Shown: piece after piece, positions 9,672 through 20,221 of the stretch | How the letters are laid out: every line of letters starts with the position of its first letter | Position numbering within the stretch: position 1 is the stretch's first letter | Assembly: GCF_900580675.1 (NCBI RefSeq) | Contig: NZ_UTBG01000171.1 | Span: forward strand, 1 to 64,000 | Direction: 5' to 3' | Length of the DNA stretch: 64,000 nt | DNA from: Pseudomonas viridiflava | GTDB lineage: Bacteria; Pseudomonadota; Gammaproteobacteria; Pseudomonadales; Pseudomonadaceae | The notes under the pieces: model-generated | The model's input: the letters and a program-made list of their open reading frames with translations, nothing else | The model's database searches: none | Told to the model about the DNA's origin: nothing | Program-made: the position numbers and the translations under genes

Positions 9672-10583
9672 ATGATGACCTTGCGTCAAATCCGGCATTT
9701 CATCGCCGTCGCCGAGACCGGCTCGATCTCCGCCGCTGCACAGACGGCGTTTATTTCCCAGTCCACATTGACCCTGGCGATCCAGCAATTGGAGCAGGAA
9801 ATCGGCGTCAACCTGTTCAACCGCCACGCCAAAGGCATGACCCTGACCCACCAGGGCCACCAGTTCCTGCGCCAGGCGCACTTGATTCTGGCCACCGTGG
9901 ACAACGCCAAACGCAGCCTGCAGCAGAGCACCGACCAGGTTGCAGGGCAGTTGATCATCGGCGTGACCAGCCTGGTCGCCGGCTATTACCTCGCGGACCT
10001 GCTGACCCGTTTCCAGCGCGCCTACCCCAACGTGGAAATCCGCGTGATGGAAGACGAGCGCCCGTACATCGAGCACTTGCTGGTCAGCGGCGAAATCGAT
10101 GTAGGCGTGCTGATCCTGTCCAACCTCGAAGACCGCCACGCCCTGCAGACCGAAGTCCTGACCCACTCGCCGCACCGCCTGTGGCTGCCGGCGCAGCATC
10201 CACTGCTGGAGCACGACAGCATCAACCTCGCCGATGTGGCGCGTGAGCCGCTGATTCAGCTGAACGTCGACGAAATGGGCCAGAACGCCCAGCGCCTGTG
10301 GGCTGGCGCCGGGCTGCAACCGCGCGTGACGCTGCGCACCGCCTCCACCGAAGCGGTGCGAAGCCTGGTCGCGGCGGGCCTGGGTGTGTCAATCCAGCCG
10401 GACATGACCTACCGGCCCTGGTCGCTGGAGGGCGACATTATTGAAGCGCGGCCGATTGCCGACCTCAGCCAGACCCTCGACGTGGGCCTGGCCTGGCGCC
10501 GTGGTACCGCGCGCCCGGCGCTGGTCGATCCGTTCCTGACCGTGGCTCGCGAACAGCCACACCCGCGCAAGCCATCTATTTAA
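9672..10583 (+). CDS. LysR-family transcriptional regulator
   Basis: This 303-residue protein has the LysR layout: an N-terminal winged helix-turn-helix (LRQIRHFIAVAETGSISAAAQ, about 4-25, and TLTLAIQQLEQEIG) and a C-terminal periplasmic-binding-like effector domain (about 90-295). It lies just upstream of the polyamine/aminobutyraldehyde genes and reads in the same direction, so it may control them; that is inference. Two ATGs in tandem at 9672 and 9675 are both possible starts. Confidence 0.85.
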   Translation: MMTLRQIRHFIAVAETGSISAAAQTAFISQSTLTLAIQQLEQEIGVNLFNRHAKGMTLTHQGHQFLRQAHLILATVDNAKRSLQQSTDQVAGQLIIGVTSLVAGYYLADLLTRFQRAYPNVEIRVMEDERPYIEHLLVSGEIDVGVLILSNLEDRHALQTEVLTHSPHRLWLPAQHPLLEHDSINLADVAREPLIQLNVDEMGQNAQRLWAGAGLQPRVTLRTASTEAVRSLVAAGLGVSIQPDMTYRPWSLEGDIIEARPIADLSQTLDVGLAWRRGTARPALVDPFLTVAREQPHPRKPSI

Positions 10584-10685
10584 TCGAATGCTGCATTCAG
10601 TATTTAGTATTTGTTGACCTCGCGCCTGACCTCTACTCTCGGTTCATCCATAAGAGAAAGGTCAGGCCCTCGTAAGAGAAAGCCC

Positions 10686-12173
10686 ATGGCCACACAAGAA
10701 AAGAGATCGCGAAAAATGTCCGGCGCGCCCACCCCGCTGCTCACTGCGTTGCTGATCGACGGCGAACTGGTCCAGGGCCAGGGTGTCGTCGAGCCGATCC
10801 TCAACCCGGCCACCGGTGAAGTTCTCACCCAGATCGCCGAGGCCAGCACCGAGCAAGTCGAGGCCGCGATTCTCGCCGCCCACCGCGCCTTCGCAGGTTG
10901 GTCGCGGACCACGCCGCAGCAACGCTCGAACACTCTGTTGGGCATCGCCGACGCCATCGAAAAACAAGCCGACTACCTCGCCCGCCTGGAATCGCTGAAC
11001 TGCGGCAAGCCCTTGCACCTGGCGCGCCAGGATGATTTGAGCGCCACCGTCGACGTGTTCCGCTTCTTCGCCGGCGCCGTGCGCTGCCAGACCGGCCAGC
11101 TCAGCGGCGAATACCTGCCGGGCTACACCAGCATGGTGCGCCGCGATCCGATTGGCGTAGTCGCTTCGATTGCACCGTGGAACTACCCATTGATGATGGC
11201 CGCGTGGAAGATCGCCCCGGCGCTCGCCGCCGGTAATACCCTGGTGTTCAAGCCGTCGGAACATACACCGCTGTCGATCCTGGCCCTCGCGCCGGTGCTT
11301 AAAGACCTGCTGCCGCGCGGGGTGATCAACATTCTGTGTGGCGGCGGCGAAGGCGTCGGCAGCCACCTGGTCAGCCACCCCAAGGTGCGCATGGTGTCGC
11401 TGACCGGCGATATCGTCACCGGGCAGAAAATTCTGCAGGCCGCGTCCAAAACCCTCAAACGCACACACCTGGAATTGGGCGGCAAGGCGCCGGTGATCGT
11501 GTGCAACGACGCCGACCTGCAAGCCGTGGTCGACGGCGTGCGCGCCTACGGCTATTACAACGCCGGCCAGGATTGCACCGCCGCCTGCCGCATTTATGCC
11601 CAGGCCGGGATTCACGACAAATTGGTCGCCGACCTCGGCGCGGCCGTCAGCAGCCTGCGCTTTGCCGGCAAGCGCGATGCGGACAACGAACTCGGCCCGC
11701 TGATCAGCACGCGCCAGCGCGACCGCGTGGCCAGTTTTGTCGAACGCGCCCTCGGCCAGCCGCATATCGAACGCGTCACCGGCGCCGCCGTGCATTCGGG
11801 CGCCGGCTTCTATTACCAGCCGACGCTGCTCGCCGGTTGCAAACAGAATGATGAAATCGTGCAGCGCGAAGTGTTTGGCCCGGTGGTCACCGTGACGCGC
11901 TTCGATGAGCTGGAGCAGGCGGTGGACTGGGCCAACGACTCGGAATACGGCCTGGCCTCCTCGGTCTGGACGCAGAACCTGGACAAGGCCATGCAGGTGG
12001 CGGCGCGCCTGCAATACGGCTGCACGTGGATCAACAGCCATTTCATGCTGGTCAGCGAAATGCCCCACGGCGGCTTAAAGCGCTCGGGGTATGGGAAAGA
12101 TCTGTCCAGCGATTCGCTACAGGACTACAGCGTGGTACGGCACATCATGGCCCGCCACGGCCAGCATCTTTAA
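10686..12173 (+). CDS. aldehyde dehydrogenase, PatD-like (first copy)
   Basis: This NAD(P)-dependent aldehyde dehydrogenase has the catalytic Cys in [11 protein letters not shown], the general-base Glu in LELGGKAP and the PWNYPLMMA cofactor-pocket motif. The GQDCTAAC signature and overall sequence resemble 4-aminobutyraldehyde dehydrogenases (PatD/YdcW), which turn 4-aminobutyraldehyde into GABA. It is about 50% identical by eye to the second copy at 16532, and the two flank a YdcSTUV-like importer. The start is uncertain: ATG 10686 gives 495 residues, while ATG 10716 (MSGAPTP) gives a length closer to the family. Confidence 0.85.
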   Translation: MATQEKRSRKMSGAPTPLLTALLIDGELVQGQGVVEPILNPATGEVLTQIAEASTEQVEAAILAAHRAFAGWSRTTPQQRSNTLLGIADAIEKQADYLARLESLNCGKPLHLARQDDLSATVDVFRFFAGAVRCQTGQLSGEYLPGYTSMVRRDPIGVVASIAPWNYPLMMAAWKIAPALAAGNTLVFKPSEHTPLSILALAPVLKDLLPRGVINILCGGGEGVGSHLVSHPKVRMVSLTGDIVTGQKILQAASKTLKRTHLELGGKAPVIVCNDADLQAVVDGVRAYGYYNAGQDCTAACRIYAQAGIHDKLVADLGAAVSSLRFAGKRDADNELGPLISTRQRDRVASFVERALGQPHIERVTGAAVHSGAGFYYQPTLLAGCKQNDEIVQREVFGPVVTVTRFDELEQAVDWANDSEYGLASSVWTQNLDKAMQVAARLQYGCTWINSHFMLVSEMPHGGLKRSGYGKDLSSDSLQDYSVVRHIMARHGQHL

Positions 12174-12245
12174 AACAACAACTAAGCTCTTGCACCATCG
12201 GCTGCAAAAACTGCCCCGACCATAATTAAAGAAGAGGGAACCCCC

Positions 12246-13397
12246 ATGTCTGCGCACAAGACCGCACTGCTCAGTGCCTTGACCACCGCGCTGCTGGTCA
12301 GCGCCAGCCTTCAGGCCGCCGAACCGCTCAAGGCGGTAGGCGCAGGTGAAGGCCAGCTGGATATCGTCGCCTGGCCCGGCTATATCGAACGTGGCGAAAG
12401 CGACAAGGCCTACGACTGGGTCACTGGTTTCGAGAAGGAAACCGGCTGCAAGGTCAATGTGAAAACCGCCGCCACCTCTGACGAAATGGTCAGCCTGATG
12501 GCCAAGGGCGGCTATGACCTGGTCACCGCGTCCGGCGATGCGTCGCTGCGCTTGATCGGCGGCAAGCGCGTGCAGCCGATCAATACGGCGCTGATCCCGA
12601 ACTGGAAGAACATCGACCCGCGCCTGAAAGACGCGCCGTGGTACGTGGTCGGCCAACAGACTTACGGCACGCCGTACCAATGGGGCCCGAACGTGTTGAT
12701 GTACAACACCAACGTGTTCAAGACTGCACCCACCAGCTGGAATGTGCTGTTTGACCCGCAGAACCTGCCCGACGGCAAGCCGAACAAAGGCCGCGTGCAA
12801 GCCTATGACGGCCCGATCTACATCGCCGACGCGGCGCTGTACCTCAAGTCGACCAAGCCGGAGCTGGGCATCCAGAGCCCCTACGAGCTGACCGAAACCC
12901 AGTACAAGGCCGTGCTCGAGCTGTTGCGCGCCCAGCAACCGTTGATCCACCGCTACTGGCATGACACCACTGTGCAAATGAGTGACTTCAAGAACGAAGG
13001 CGTGGTGGCCTCCAGCGCCTGGCCGTATCAGGTCAACGGCCTGGTCAACGAGAAGCAGCCGATTGCCTCGACCATTCCCAAGGAAGGCGCGACCGGCTGG
13101 GCCGACACCACCATGTTGCACGCCGACGCCAAGCACCCCAACTGCGCCTACAAGTGGATGGACTGGTCGCTGCAGCCCAAAGTCCAGGGGGACGTAGCCG
13201 CCTGGTTCGGCTCGCTGCCGGCAGTGCCTGCGGCCTGTAAGGAAAGCGAACTGCTCGGCGCCGAAGGCTGCAAGACCAACGGCTTCGACCAGTTCGACAA
13301 GATCGCCTTCTGGAAAACCCCGCAGGCTGAGGGCGGCAAGTTCGTGCCGTACAGCCGCTGGACCCAGGATTACATCGCGATCATGGGCGGCAGATAG
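12246..13397 (+). CDS. ydcS: ABC transporter substrate-binding protein, YdcS-like (polyamine type)
   Basis: This 383-residue periplasmic protein has a signal peptide ending near SLQAAE (about residue 24), then a spermidine/putrescine-binding-protein fold (LDIVAWPGYIERG, YDLVTASGDASLRL, YGTPYQWGPNVLMYN). A strong AGAGGG ribosome site precedes the ATG. The order SBP-ATPase-permease-permease-PatD matches E. coli ydcSTUVW, which is the basis for the symbol. The ligand is probably a polyamine or related amine; the exact one cannot be read from sequence. Confidence 0.82.
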   Translation: MSAHKTALLSALTTALLVSASLQAAEPLKAVGAGEGQLDIVAWPGYIERGESDKAYDWVTGFEKETGCKVNVKTAATSDEMVSLMAKGGYDLVTASGDASLRLIGGKRVQPINTALIPNWKNIDPRLKDAPWYVVGQQTYGTPYQWGPNVLMYNTNVFKTAPTSWNVLFDPQNLPDGKPNKGRVQAYDGPIYIADAALYLKSTKPELGIQSPYELTETQYKAVLELLRAQQPLIHRYWHDTTVQMSDFKNEGVVASSAWPYQVNGLVNEKQPIASTIPKEGATGWADTTMLHADAKHPNCAYKWMDWSLQPKVQGDVAAWFGSLPAVPAACKESELLGAEGCKTNGFDQFDKIAFWKTPQAEGGKFVPYSRWTQDYIAIMGGR

Positions 13398-13420
13398 GTC
13401 TTCCTGACAACACAGGACCC

Positions 13421-13512
13421 ATGTGGGAGCGGGCTTGCTCGCGAAAGCGGTGTGTCAGTCACCTGATGCTTCAACTGAAAGAACGCATTCGCGAGCAAGC
13501 CCGCTCCCACAT
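13421..13512. repeat. REP pair (inverted)
   Basis: Inverted arms ATGTGGGAGCGGGCTTGCTC and its complement lie about 50 bases apart between ydcS and ydcT. The position suggests a role in attenuating transcription or stabilising the ydcS message relative to the downstream transporter genes, as is common when a binding protein is made in excess. Confidence 0.88.
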
Positions 13513-13596
13513 TGACCGCATTCACAGATGTTTTGATTTTTCAGAAGTCCAGGCCGGGCCGCTGCGACGACCCGCGCCTTTTCGGAGCACCGCACC

Positions 13597-14631
13597 ATGA
13601 CACTTGCAGTCCAATTCACCCACGTTTCCCGTCAGTTCGGCGAAGTGAAAGCCGTTGACCGGGTTTCCATCGATATCCAGGACGGCGAGTTCTTTTCCAT
13701 GCTCGGCCCTTCCGGCTCGGGCAAAACCACCTGCCTGCGCCTGATCGCAGGCTTCGAGCAGCCAAGCGCGGGCTCGATCCGGATTCATGGCGAGGAAGCC
13801 GCTGGCTTGCCGCCGTATCAGCGTGACGTCAACACTGTGTTCCAGGATTACGCGCTGTTCCCGCATATGAATGTGCGCGACAACGTGGCCTATGGCCTCA
13901 AGGTCAAGGGCGTGGGCAAGGCCGAACGCCTGAACCGCGCCGAAGAAGCGCTCGGCATGGTCGCCCTCGGCGGCTACGGTGAGCGCAAGCCGGTGCAACT
14001 CTCAGGCGGCCAGCGTCAGCGCGTGGCCCTGGCGCGCGCGCTGGTCAATCGCCCGCGCGTGCTGCTGCTCGATGAGCCCCTGGGTGCCCTCGACCTGAAG
14101 CTGCGCGAACAGATGCAAAGCGAGCTGAAAAAGCTGCAACGCCAGCTCGGCATCACCTTCATCTTCGTCACCCACGACCAGACCGAAGCGCTGTCGATGT
14201 CCGACCGCGTGGCCGTGTTCAACAAAGGCCGTATCGAACAGGTCGACACCCCGCGCAATCTGTACATGAAACCCGCCACCACCTTTGTTGCGGAGTTTGT
14301 CGGCACCTCCAACGTGATTCGCGGCGAGCTGGCCCAGCGGCTCAGCGGCAATGCGCAACCGTTCTCCATTCGCCCGGAACACGTGCGCTTCGCCGAAGGC
14401 CCGCTGGGAGCGGGCGAAGTCGAAATCAACGGCGTGCTGCACGATATCCAATACCAGGGCAGCGCCACCCGCTACGAACTGAAACTGGAAAACGGCCAGG
14501 CGCTGAACATCAGCCAGGCCAACAACCAGTGGCTGGACATCAGCAGCGGCCACCAGGTCGGCCAGCCGATTACCGCCCGTTGGGCGCGGGAAGCCATGAC
14601 CCCGCTGGCCGACACCGCAGGCGAGGTGTGA
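13597..14631 (+). CDS. ydcT: ABC transporter ATP-binding protein, YdcT/PotA-like
   Basis: This 344-residue ATPase energises the importer. It has Walker A GPSGSGKTT (about 38-46), a Q-loop FQDYALFPHM, the signature LSGGQRQR, Walker B LLLDEPLGALD and H-loop THDQ. The C-terminal TOBE-type domain (about 270-335) is typical of polyamine importers. It is followed two bases later by the first permease gene, so the genes are clearly co-transcribed. Confidence 0.92.
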   Translation: MTLAVQFTHVSRQFGEVKAVDRVSIDIQDGEFFSMLGPSGSGKTTCLRLIAGFEQPSAGSIRIHGEEAAGLPPYQRDVNTVFQDYALFPHMNVRDNVAYGLKVKGVGKAERLNRAEEALGMVALGGYGERKPVQLSGGQRQRVALARALVNRPRVLLLDEPLGALDLKLREQMQSELKKLQRQLGITFIFVTHDQTEALSMSDRVAVFNKGRIEQVDTPRNLYMKPATTFVAEFVGTSNVIRGELAQRLSGNAQPFSIRPEHVRFAEGPLGAGEVEINGVLHDIQYQGSATRYELKLENGQALNISQANNQWLDISSGHQVGQPITARWAREAMTPLADTAGEV

Positions 14632-14632
14632 C

Positions 14633-15562
14633 ATGAGCCTGGCCCTTTCCCAACCGCCGATGCGCAGGTTTTCCAACCTGCTCTACAAGAAGCCCAACCT
14701 GTACCTGGCGATGCTGCTGATACCGCCGCTGATCTGGTTCGGTGCGATCTACCTCGGCTCGTTGCTGACCCTGCTGTGGCAAGGTTTCTATACCTTTGAC
14801 GATTTCACCATGGCGGTCACGCCGGACCTGACCCTGGCCAACTTCGCCGCACTGTTCCAGCCGTCTAATTTCGACATCATCCTGCGCACCCTGAGCATGG
14901 CGATTGTGGTGTCGATCGCCAGTGCCGTGGTGGCCTTCCCCATCGCCTATTACATGGCGCGCTACACCACGGGCAAGACCAAGGCGTTTTTCTACATCGC
15001 GGTGATGATGCCGATGTGGGCCAGCTACATCGTCAAGGCCTACGCCTGGACCCTGCTGCTGGCCAAGGGCGGCGTGGCGCAGTGGTTCGTGCAGCACCTG
15101 GGCCTGGAGCCGGTGTTGCAGTTCGTGCTGGGCATTCCCGGCGTGGGCGGCAGCACCTTGAGCACCTCGCACCTGGGGCGCTTCATGGTGTTCGTCTACA
15201 TCTGGCTGCCGTTCATGATTTTGCCGATCCAGGCGTCGCTGGAGCGTTTGCCGCCGTCGTTGCTGCAAGCCTCGGCCGACCTGGGCGCCAAGCCGCGCCA
15301 GACCTTTATGCAGGTGATTTTGCCGCTGTCGGTGCCGGGGATTGCAGCCGGTTCGATCTTCACATTCTCACTGACCCTGGGCGATTTCATCGTGCCGCAG
15401 CTGGTCGGCCCGCCCGGCTATTTCGTCGGCGGCATGGTGTACGCGCAGCAAGGCGCCATCGGCAATATGCCCATGGCCGCGGCGTTCACCCTGGTGCCGA
15501 TCGTGCTGATCGCGGTTTACCTGTCCATCGTCAAACGCCTGGGGGCCTTCGATGCACTCTGA
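14633..15562 (+). CDS. ydcU: ABC transporter permease, YdcU/PotB-like
   Basis: This 309-residue inner-membrane permease has about six helices (first at [22 protein letters not shown]) and an EAA-like loop near [16 protein letters not shown] that contacts the ATPase. It belongs to the PotB/PotH group. It overlaps the second permease by 11 bases, showing translational coupling. Confidence 0.9.
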   Translation: MSLALSQPPMRRFSNLLYKKPNLYLAMLLIPPLIWFGAIYLGSLLTLLWQGFYTFDDFTMAVTPDLTLANFAALFQPSNFDIILRTLSMAIVVSIASAVVAFPIAYYMARYTTGKTKAFFYIAVMMPMWASYIVKAYAWTLLLAKGGVAQWFVQHLGLEPVLQFVLGIPGVGGSTLSTSHLGRFMVFVYIWLPFMILPIQASLERLPPSLLQASADLGAKPRQTFMQVILPLSVPGIAAGSIFTFSLTLGDFIVPQLVGPPGYFVGGMVYAQQGAIGNMPMAAAFTLVPIVLIAVYLSIVKRLGAFDAL

Positions 15563-16361
15563 AAAATCCAGCTTGAGTTTGAAGATCGCAGCCTGGGGCG
15601 GGTTGGTGTTCCTGCACTTCCCGATCCTGATCATCTTCCTCTACGCCTTCAACACCGAAGAAGCCGCGTTCAGCTTTCCGCCCCAGGGCTTTACCCTGAA
15701 GTGGTTCAGCGTGGCCTTTGCCCGGCCGGATGTGCTGGAAGCGATCAAGCTGTCGTTGCAGATCGCCGCCATCGCCACCCTGATCGCCATGGTGCTCGGC
15801 ACCTTGGCTTCGGCGGCGTTGTATCGCCGGGAGTTCTTCGGCAAGCAAGGCGTGTCGCTGATGCTGATCCTGCCGATTGCGCTGCCGGGGATCATCACCG
15901 GTATCGCGTTGCTCGCGACCTTCAAGACGCTGGGCATAGAGCCCGGGATGTTCACCATCATCGTCGGCCACGCGACGTTCTGCGTGGTGATCGTCTACAA
16001 CAACGTGATCGCGCGGTTGCGCCGCACTTCCCACAGCCTGATCGAAGCCTCGATGGACCTGGGCGCCGACGGCTGGCAGACCTTCCGCTACATCATCATG
16101 CCCAACCTGGGCTCGGCACTGCTGGCCGGTGGCATGTTGGCGTTTGCGCTGTCGTTCGATGAAATCATCGTCACCACTTTCACCGCCGGCCACGAACGCA
16201 CCTTGCCGCTGTGGCTGCTCAACCAGCTGAGTCGCCCCCGCGACGTGCCGGTGACCAACGTGGTCGCGATGCTGGTGATGCTGGTCACGATGTTCCCGAT
16301 TCTCGGTGCCTATTACCTGACCCGCGGCGGTGAAAGCGTGGCCGGGAGTGGCGGTAAATAA
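15552..16361 (+). CDS. ydcV: ABC transporter permease, YdcV/PotC-like
   Basis: This 269-residue permease has about six membrane helices and the EAA loop [17 protein letters not shown]. It pairs with the preceding permease to form the channel. The start ATG 15552 lies inside the end of the previous gene. It is the last transporter gene before a REP pair and the second PatD-like gene. Confidence 0.9.
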   Translation: MHSEKSSLSLKIAAWGGLVFLHFPILIIFLYAFNTEEAAFSFPPQGFTLKWFSVAFARPDVLEAIKLSLQIAAIATLIAMVLGTLASAALYRREFFGKQGVSLMLILPIALPGIITGIALLATFKTLGIEPGMFTIIVGHATFCVVIVYNNVIARLRRTSHSLIEASMDLGADGWQTFRYIIMPNLGSALLAGGMLAFALSFDEIIVTTFTAGHERTLPLWLLNQLSRPRDVPVTNVVAMLVMLVTMFPILGAYYLTRGGESVAGSGGK

Positions 16362-16387
16362 ATTCGTCATTGAAGGAACGCAGTTCA

Positions 16388-16480
16388 AATGTGGGAGCGG
16401 GCTTGCTCGCGAATACGGTGTGTCAGTCGACACATGTGTATCTGATGTACCGCTTTCGCGAGCAAGCCCGCTCCCACATT
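16388..16480. repeat. REP pair (inverted)
   Basis: Inverted arms AATGTGGGAGCGGGCTTGCTCGCG and complement, about 45 bases apart, fill the gap between the second permease and patD. It is the same family as the pair at 13421. Confidence 0.88.
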
Positions 16481-16531
16481 TAGGGCCGGTTTCTTCAGGG
16501 AAATAACATTCGTTTTGAGGAGAGCTGAACC

Positions 16532-17956
16532 ATGCAAACCAAACTCTTGATCAACGGCCACCTGGTCGAAGGCGAAGGCCCGGCCCAGGCGGTATTCAAC
16601 CCGGCACTCGGCCGCGTACTGGTGGAAATCAACGAAGCCAGCGAAGCCCAGGTCGACGCCGCCGTGCGCGCCGCCGACGCCGCCTTCGAAGGCTGGTCGC
16701 AAACCGCGCCGAAGGATCGCTCGCTGTTGCTGCTCAAACTCGCGGACGCCATCGAGGCCCACGGCGAAGAGCTGGCCAAGCTGGAGTCGGACAACTGCGG
16801 CAAACCCTACAGCGCCGCGCTGAACGACGAGATCCCGGCGATTGCCGACGTGTTCCGCTTTTTTGCCGGCGCCAGCCGCTGCATGAGCGGTTCGGCCGGT
16901 GGCGAATACCTGCCCGGCCACACCTCGATGATCCGCCGCGACCCGGTGGGTGTGATCGCCTCCATCGCGCCGTGGAACTACCCGCTGATGATGGTCGCCT
17001 GGAAAATCGCCCCGGCCCTCGCCGCCGGTAATACCGTGGTGCTCAAGCCGTCGGAACAAACCCCGCTGACGGCCCTGCGCATGGTCGAACTGGCGTCGGA
17101 AATTTTCCCGGCGGGTGTACTCAACCTGGTCTTCGGCCGTGGGCCCACCGTGGGCAGCCCGCTGGTGAACCACCCGAAAGTGCGCATGGTGTCGTTGACC
17201 GGCTCCATCGCCACCGGTGCGAATATCATCTCCAGCACCGCCGACAGCGTGAAACGCATGCACATGGAGCTGGGGGGCAAGGCGCCGGTGCTTATCTTCA
17301 ATGACGCGGACATCGACGCCGCCGTGGAAGGCATTCGCACCTTCGGCTTTTATAACGCCGGCCAGGACTGCACCGCCGCGTGCCGCATCTACGCCCAGGC
17401 GGATATCTACGATGCATTCGTCGAGAAGCTCGGCGCAGCGGTCGCCAGCATCAAGTACGGCCTGCAGGACGACCCGGCCACCGAGCTGGGCCCGCTGATC
17501 ACCGCGCAACACCGCGACCGCGTGGCCGGGTTTGTCGAACGCGCCGTGGCCCAGTCGCATATTCGCCTGGTCACGGGCGGCAAGGCAGTGGAAGGCAATG
17601 GCTTCTTCTTTGAACCCACCGTGTTGGCCGATGCGCAGCAGGACGACGAAATCGTGCGCCGCGAAGTGTTCGGGCCAGTGGTGTCAGTGACCAAGTTCAA
17701 CGATGAAGCGCAGGTGCTGGGCTGGGCCAACGATTCGGACTACGGCCTGGCGTCGTCGGTTTGGACCGCCGACGTAGGACGCGCCCATCGCCTCGCCGCA
17801 CGCTTGCAGTACGGCTGCACCTGGGTGAACACCCACTTCATGCTTGTCAGCGAAATGCCCCACGGCGGTCAGAAACTGTCCGGTTATGGCAAGGACATGT
17901 CCATGTACGGGCTGGAGGACTACACCACGGTTCGCCATGTGATGTTCAAGCACTGA
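16532..17956 (+). CDS. patD: 4-aminobutyraldehyde dehydrogenase, PatD-like (second copy)
   Basis: This 474-residue protein has the usual PatD length. Catalytic Cys lies in [11 protein letters not shown] and Glu in MELGGKAP; the cofactor motif is [11 protein letters not shown]. It oxidises 4-aminobutyraldehyde to GABA with NAD(P). The ribosome site TTGAGGAG precedes the ATG. It follows ydcSTUV as in E. coli (ydcW), so it is the better candidate for the true patD. It also lies just upstream of a spermidine dehydrogenase-like gene whose expected product is 4-aminobutyraldehyde, so the cluster makes metabolic sense. Confidence 0.88.
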   Translation: MQTKLLINGHLVEGEGPAQAVFNPALGRVLVEINEASEAQVDAAVRAADAAFEGWSQTAPKDRSLLLLKLADAIEAHGEELAKLESDNCGKPYSAALNDEIPAIADVFRFFAGASRCMSGSAGGEYLPGHTSMIRRDPVGVIASIAPWNYPLMMVAWKIAPALAAGNTVVLKPSEQTPLTALRMVELASEIFPAGVLNLVFGRGPTVGSPLVNHPKVRMVSLTGSIATGANIISSTADSVKRMHMELGGKAPVLIFNDADIDAAVEGIRTFGFYNAGQDCTAACRIYAQADIYDAFVEKLGAAVASIKYGLQDDPATELGPLITAQHRDRVAGFVERAVAQSHIRLVTGGKAVEGNGFFFEPTVLADAQQDDEIVRREVFGPVVSVTKFNDEAQVLGWANDSDYGLASSVWTADVGRAHRLAARLQYGCTWVNTHFMLVSEMPHGGQKLSGYGKDMSMYGLEDYTTVRHVMFKH

Positions 17957-17962
17957 CGCATT

Positions 17963-18043
17963 CCCCCTGTGGGAGCGGGCTTGCCCGCGATGGCGGTGTA
18001 CCTGTGACGACGCTATCGCGGGCAAGCCCGCTCCCACAGGGGG
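17963..18043. repeat. REP pair (inverted)
   Basis: The outer arms begin CCCCCTGTGGGAGCGGGC and end with the exact complement, with a short spacer. It lies directly after patD, where it can serve as an end of transcription. Confidence 0.88.
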
Positions 18044-18082
18044 ATCTCCCTCATAACAATAAAAATTCGTAGGTTCTCCCCC

Positions 18083-19945
18083 ATGGACATCACCCGCCGC
18101 GACTTCCTCAACGGCGTAGCCATCACTATTGCCGCCGGCATGACTCCCCTGCAAATCCTCCAGGCCGCGCCCGACGGTCGCTACTACCCACCCGCCCTCA
18201 CCGGCCTGCGCGGCAGCCATATCGGCTCTTTCGAAGTGGCGCACCAGATGGGCTGGGAGAAAAAGGTCTTCGACACCGAGAAACTGCCGATCACTGAGGA
18301 CTATGACCTGGTGGTGGTCGGCGGCGGCCTGAGCGGTTTGTCGGCGGCGTGGTTCTACCGCGAGAAGCACCCGAAGGCGAAGATCCTGATCCTGGAAAAC
18401 CACGACGACTTCGGCGGGCACGCCAAGCGCAATGAGTTCCAGGCCGGTGGCCGCATGATCATTGGCTACGGCGGCAGCGAGGCGTTTCAGTCGCCGAACC
18501 ACCTGTACAGCCAGCACGTGAATGGCCTGCTGAAAAAGCTCGGGGTCAATATCAAACGCTTCGAGACCGCCTTCGATCGCCAGTTCTACCCTGGCCTGGG
18601 GTTGTCGCGCGGGGTGTTCTTCGACAAGGAAAACTTCGGCGAAGATAAATTGGTGACCGGCGACCCCACGCCGATGGTCGCCGACGACATTGCGCCGGAC
18701 CAACTGCACGCGCGCTCCATCAGCGATTTCATCAATGACTTTCCGCTGCCGCCCGCCGACCGCCAGGCCTTGATCGACCTGCACACCGCGCCCAGGGATT
18801 ACCTTCCGGGTAAGACCGCCGAAGAAAAGGCCGACTACCTGGCGGCCATCAGCTACCGCGATTTTTTGCTGAAGAACGTCGGTTTGTCGGAAAGCGCGGT
18901 GAAGTACTTTCAGAGCCGCACCAATGACTTCATGGCCTTGAGCATTGATGCCGTGGCTTCATCGGACGCCTACAGCGTCGGTTTCCCGGGCTTTGGCGGC
19001 ATGAACCTGGCACCGATCAGCGAGGAAGCCGCCGCAGAAATGGAAGAGCCCTACATCTACCACTTCCCGGATGGCAACGCGTCACTCGCGCGTTTGCTGG
19101 TGCGCAGCCTGGTCCCAGGCGTCGCGCCAGGGCACACCATGGACGATATCGTGCTGGCGACCTTTGACTACGCCAAGCTCGATCAGCCCAAGGCGCCGGT
19201 TCGCGTGCGCTTGAACAGCACGGCGGTCAGCGTGCGCAATGTGGGCGATGGCGTGCACATCGGCTACAGCCGCGGCGGACAACTCGCACAAGTGCGTGGC
19301 AAGCGCTGCATCCTGGCCTGCTACAACATGATGATCCCGTACCTGCTCAAAGACCTGCCGGCGCCCCAGGCCCACGCCTTGAGCCAGAACGTGAAATTCC
19401 CGCTGGTGTACACCAAAGTGGTGATCCGCAACTGGCAGTCGTTCCAGAAACTGGGGGTGCACGAGATATACGCGGCGACCCAGCCTTACAGCCGGATCAA
19501 GCTGGATTACCCGGTGAGCATGGGCGGCTACGACCACCCGCGCGACCCTACGCAGCCGATTGGCTTGCACATGGTCTACGTGCCCACCAGCCCCAACAGC
19601 GGCATGAATGCCCGCGACCAGGCGCGCGCCGGGCGGGGCAAGCTGTATGGGCAGACGTTCGAACAATTGGAAGCGCAGTTGCGTGATCAACTGCAACGCA
19701 TGCTCGGACCGGGCGGGTTCAACCATGAAACCGATATCCTCGGGATCACGGTAAATCGCTGGTCCCATGGCTACGCGTATTTCTCCAACAGCCTGTTTGA
19801 TGACGCCGATGAGAGTGAAGCGTTGATGAACCTGGCGCGCAAGCCGCTGGGGCACGTGAGCATCGCCAACTCGGACGCGGCGTGGAGCGCGTATGCGCAT
19901 GCGGCGATTGATGAGGCGTACCGGGCGGTGGGTGAAGTGGGCTGA
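18083..19945 (+). CDS. spdH: Tat-exported FAD amine oxidoreductase, probable spermidine dehydrogenase
   Basis: This 620-residue flavoprotein begins with a twin-arginine signal (TRRDFLNG, then a hydrophobic stretch to about residue 30), so it should be exported folded to the periplasm. An FAD-binding Rossmann motif VVVGGGLSGLSAAW lies near residue 75, followed by LENHDDFGGH. Length, Tat signal and context match SpdH of P. aeruginosa, which splits spermidine to 1,3-diaminopropane and 4-aminobutyraldehyde (established for that enzyme). Adjacent PatD genes would consume the aldehyde. Substrate is inferred from family and neighbours. Confidence 0.72.
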   Translation: MDITRRDFLNGVAITIAAGMTPLQILQAAPDGRYYPPALTGLRGSHIGSFEVAHQMGWEKKVFDTEKLPITEDYDLVVVGGGLSGLSAAWFYREKHPKAKILILENHDDFGGHAKRNEFQAGGRMIIGYGGSEAFQSPNHLYSQHVNGLLKKLGVNIKRFETAFDRQFYPGLGLSRGVFFDKENFGEDKLVTGDPTPMVADDIAPDQLHARSISDFINDFPLPPADRQALIDLHTAPRDYLPGKTAEEKADYLAAISYRDFLLKNVGLSESAVKYFQSRTNDFMALSIDAVASSDAYSVGFPGFGGMNLAPISEEAAAEMEEPYIYHFPDGNASLARLLVRSLVPGVAPGHTMDDIVLATFDYAKLDQPKAPVRVRLNSTAVSVRNVGDGVHIGYSRGGQLAQVRGKRCILACYNMMIPYLLKDLPAPQAHALSQNVKFPLVYTKVVIRNWQSFQKLGVHEIYAATQPYSRIKLDYPVSMGGYDHPRDPTQPIGLHMVYVPTSPNSGMNARDQARAGRGKLYGQTFEQLEAQLRDQLQRMLGPGGFNHETDILGITVNRWSHGYAYFSNSLFDDADESEALMNLARKPLGHVSIANSDAAWSAYAHAAIDEAYRAVGEVG

Positions 19946-19960
19946 AATACAGTCTGAATA

Positions 19961-19988
19961 TGGGAGGGGGGCAAGCCTCCTCCCACAT
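19961..19988. repeat. degenerate REP-like palindrome
   Basis: A short, eroded REP-like inverted repeat (TGGGAGG ... CCTCCCA) lies 15 bases after the spdH-like stop. It probably acts as a weak terminator. Confidence 0.55.
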
Positions 19989-20221
19989 TGGATCTTCATA
20001 ATGTTTAAGTAGTGTGTTGACCACAGCCCCGGAAATACCTTGTTTCATATGCAACGCTATCACCCAGCCATCAATCATTTTTCCTGCGTCATCGAACCGC
20101 TTAAGCTATCCGGCGTCTGTTTAATGTCCGTTGCGTTTGGCCGAAGGCATGTCCGAACCGTAATTTCTGATCCAGCACGTGCCAGGAACGGCGCGGGATT
20201 TGCTCACGACAGGTTGTCTCT

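Noticed and set aside
8683..18043. CRISPR array
   Set aside because: The repeats are palindromic REP pairs between genes, not evenly spaced direct repeats with spacers, and no cas gene is present.
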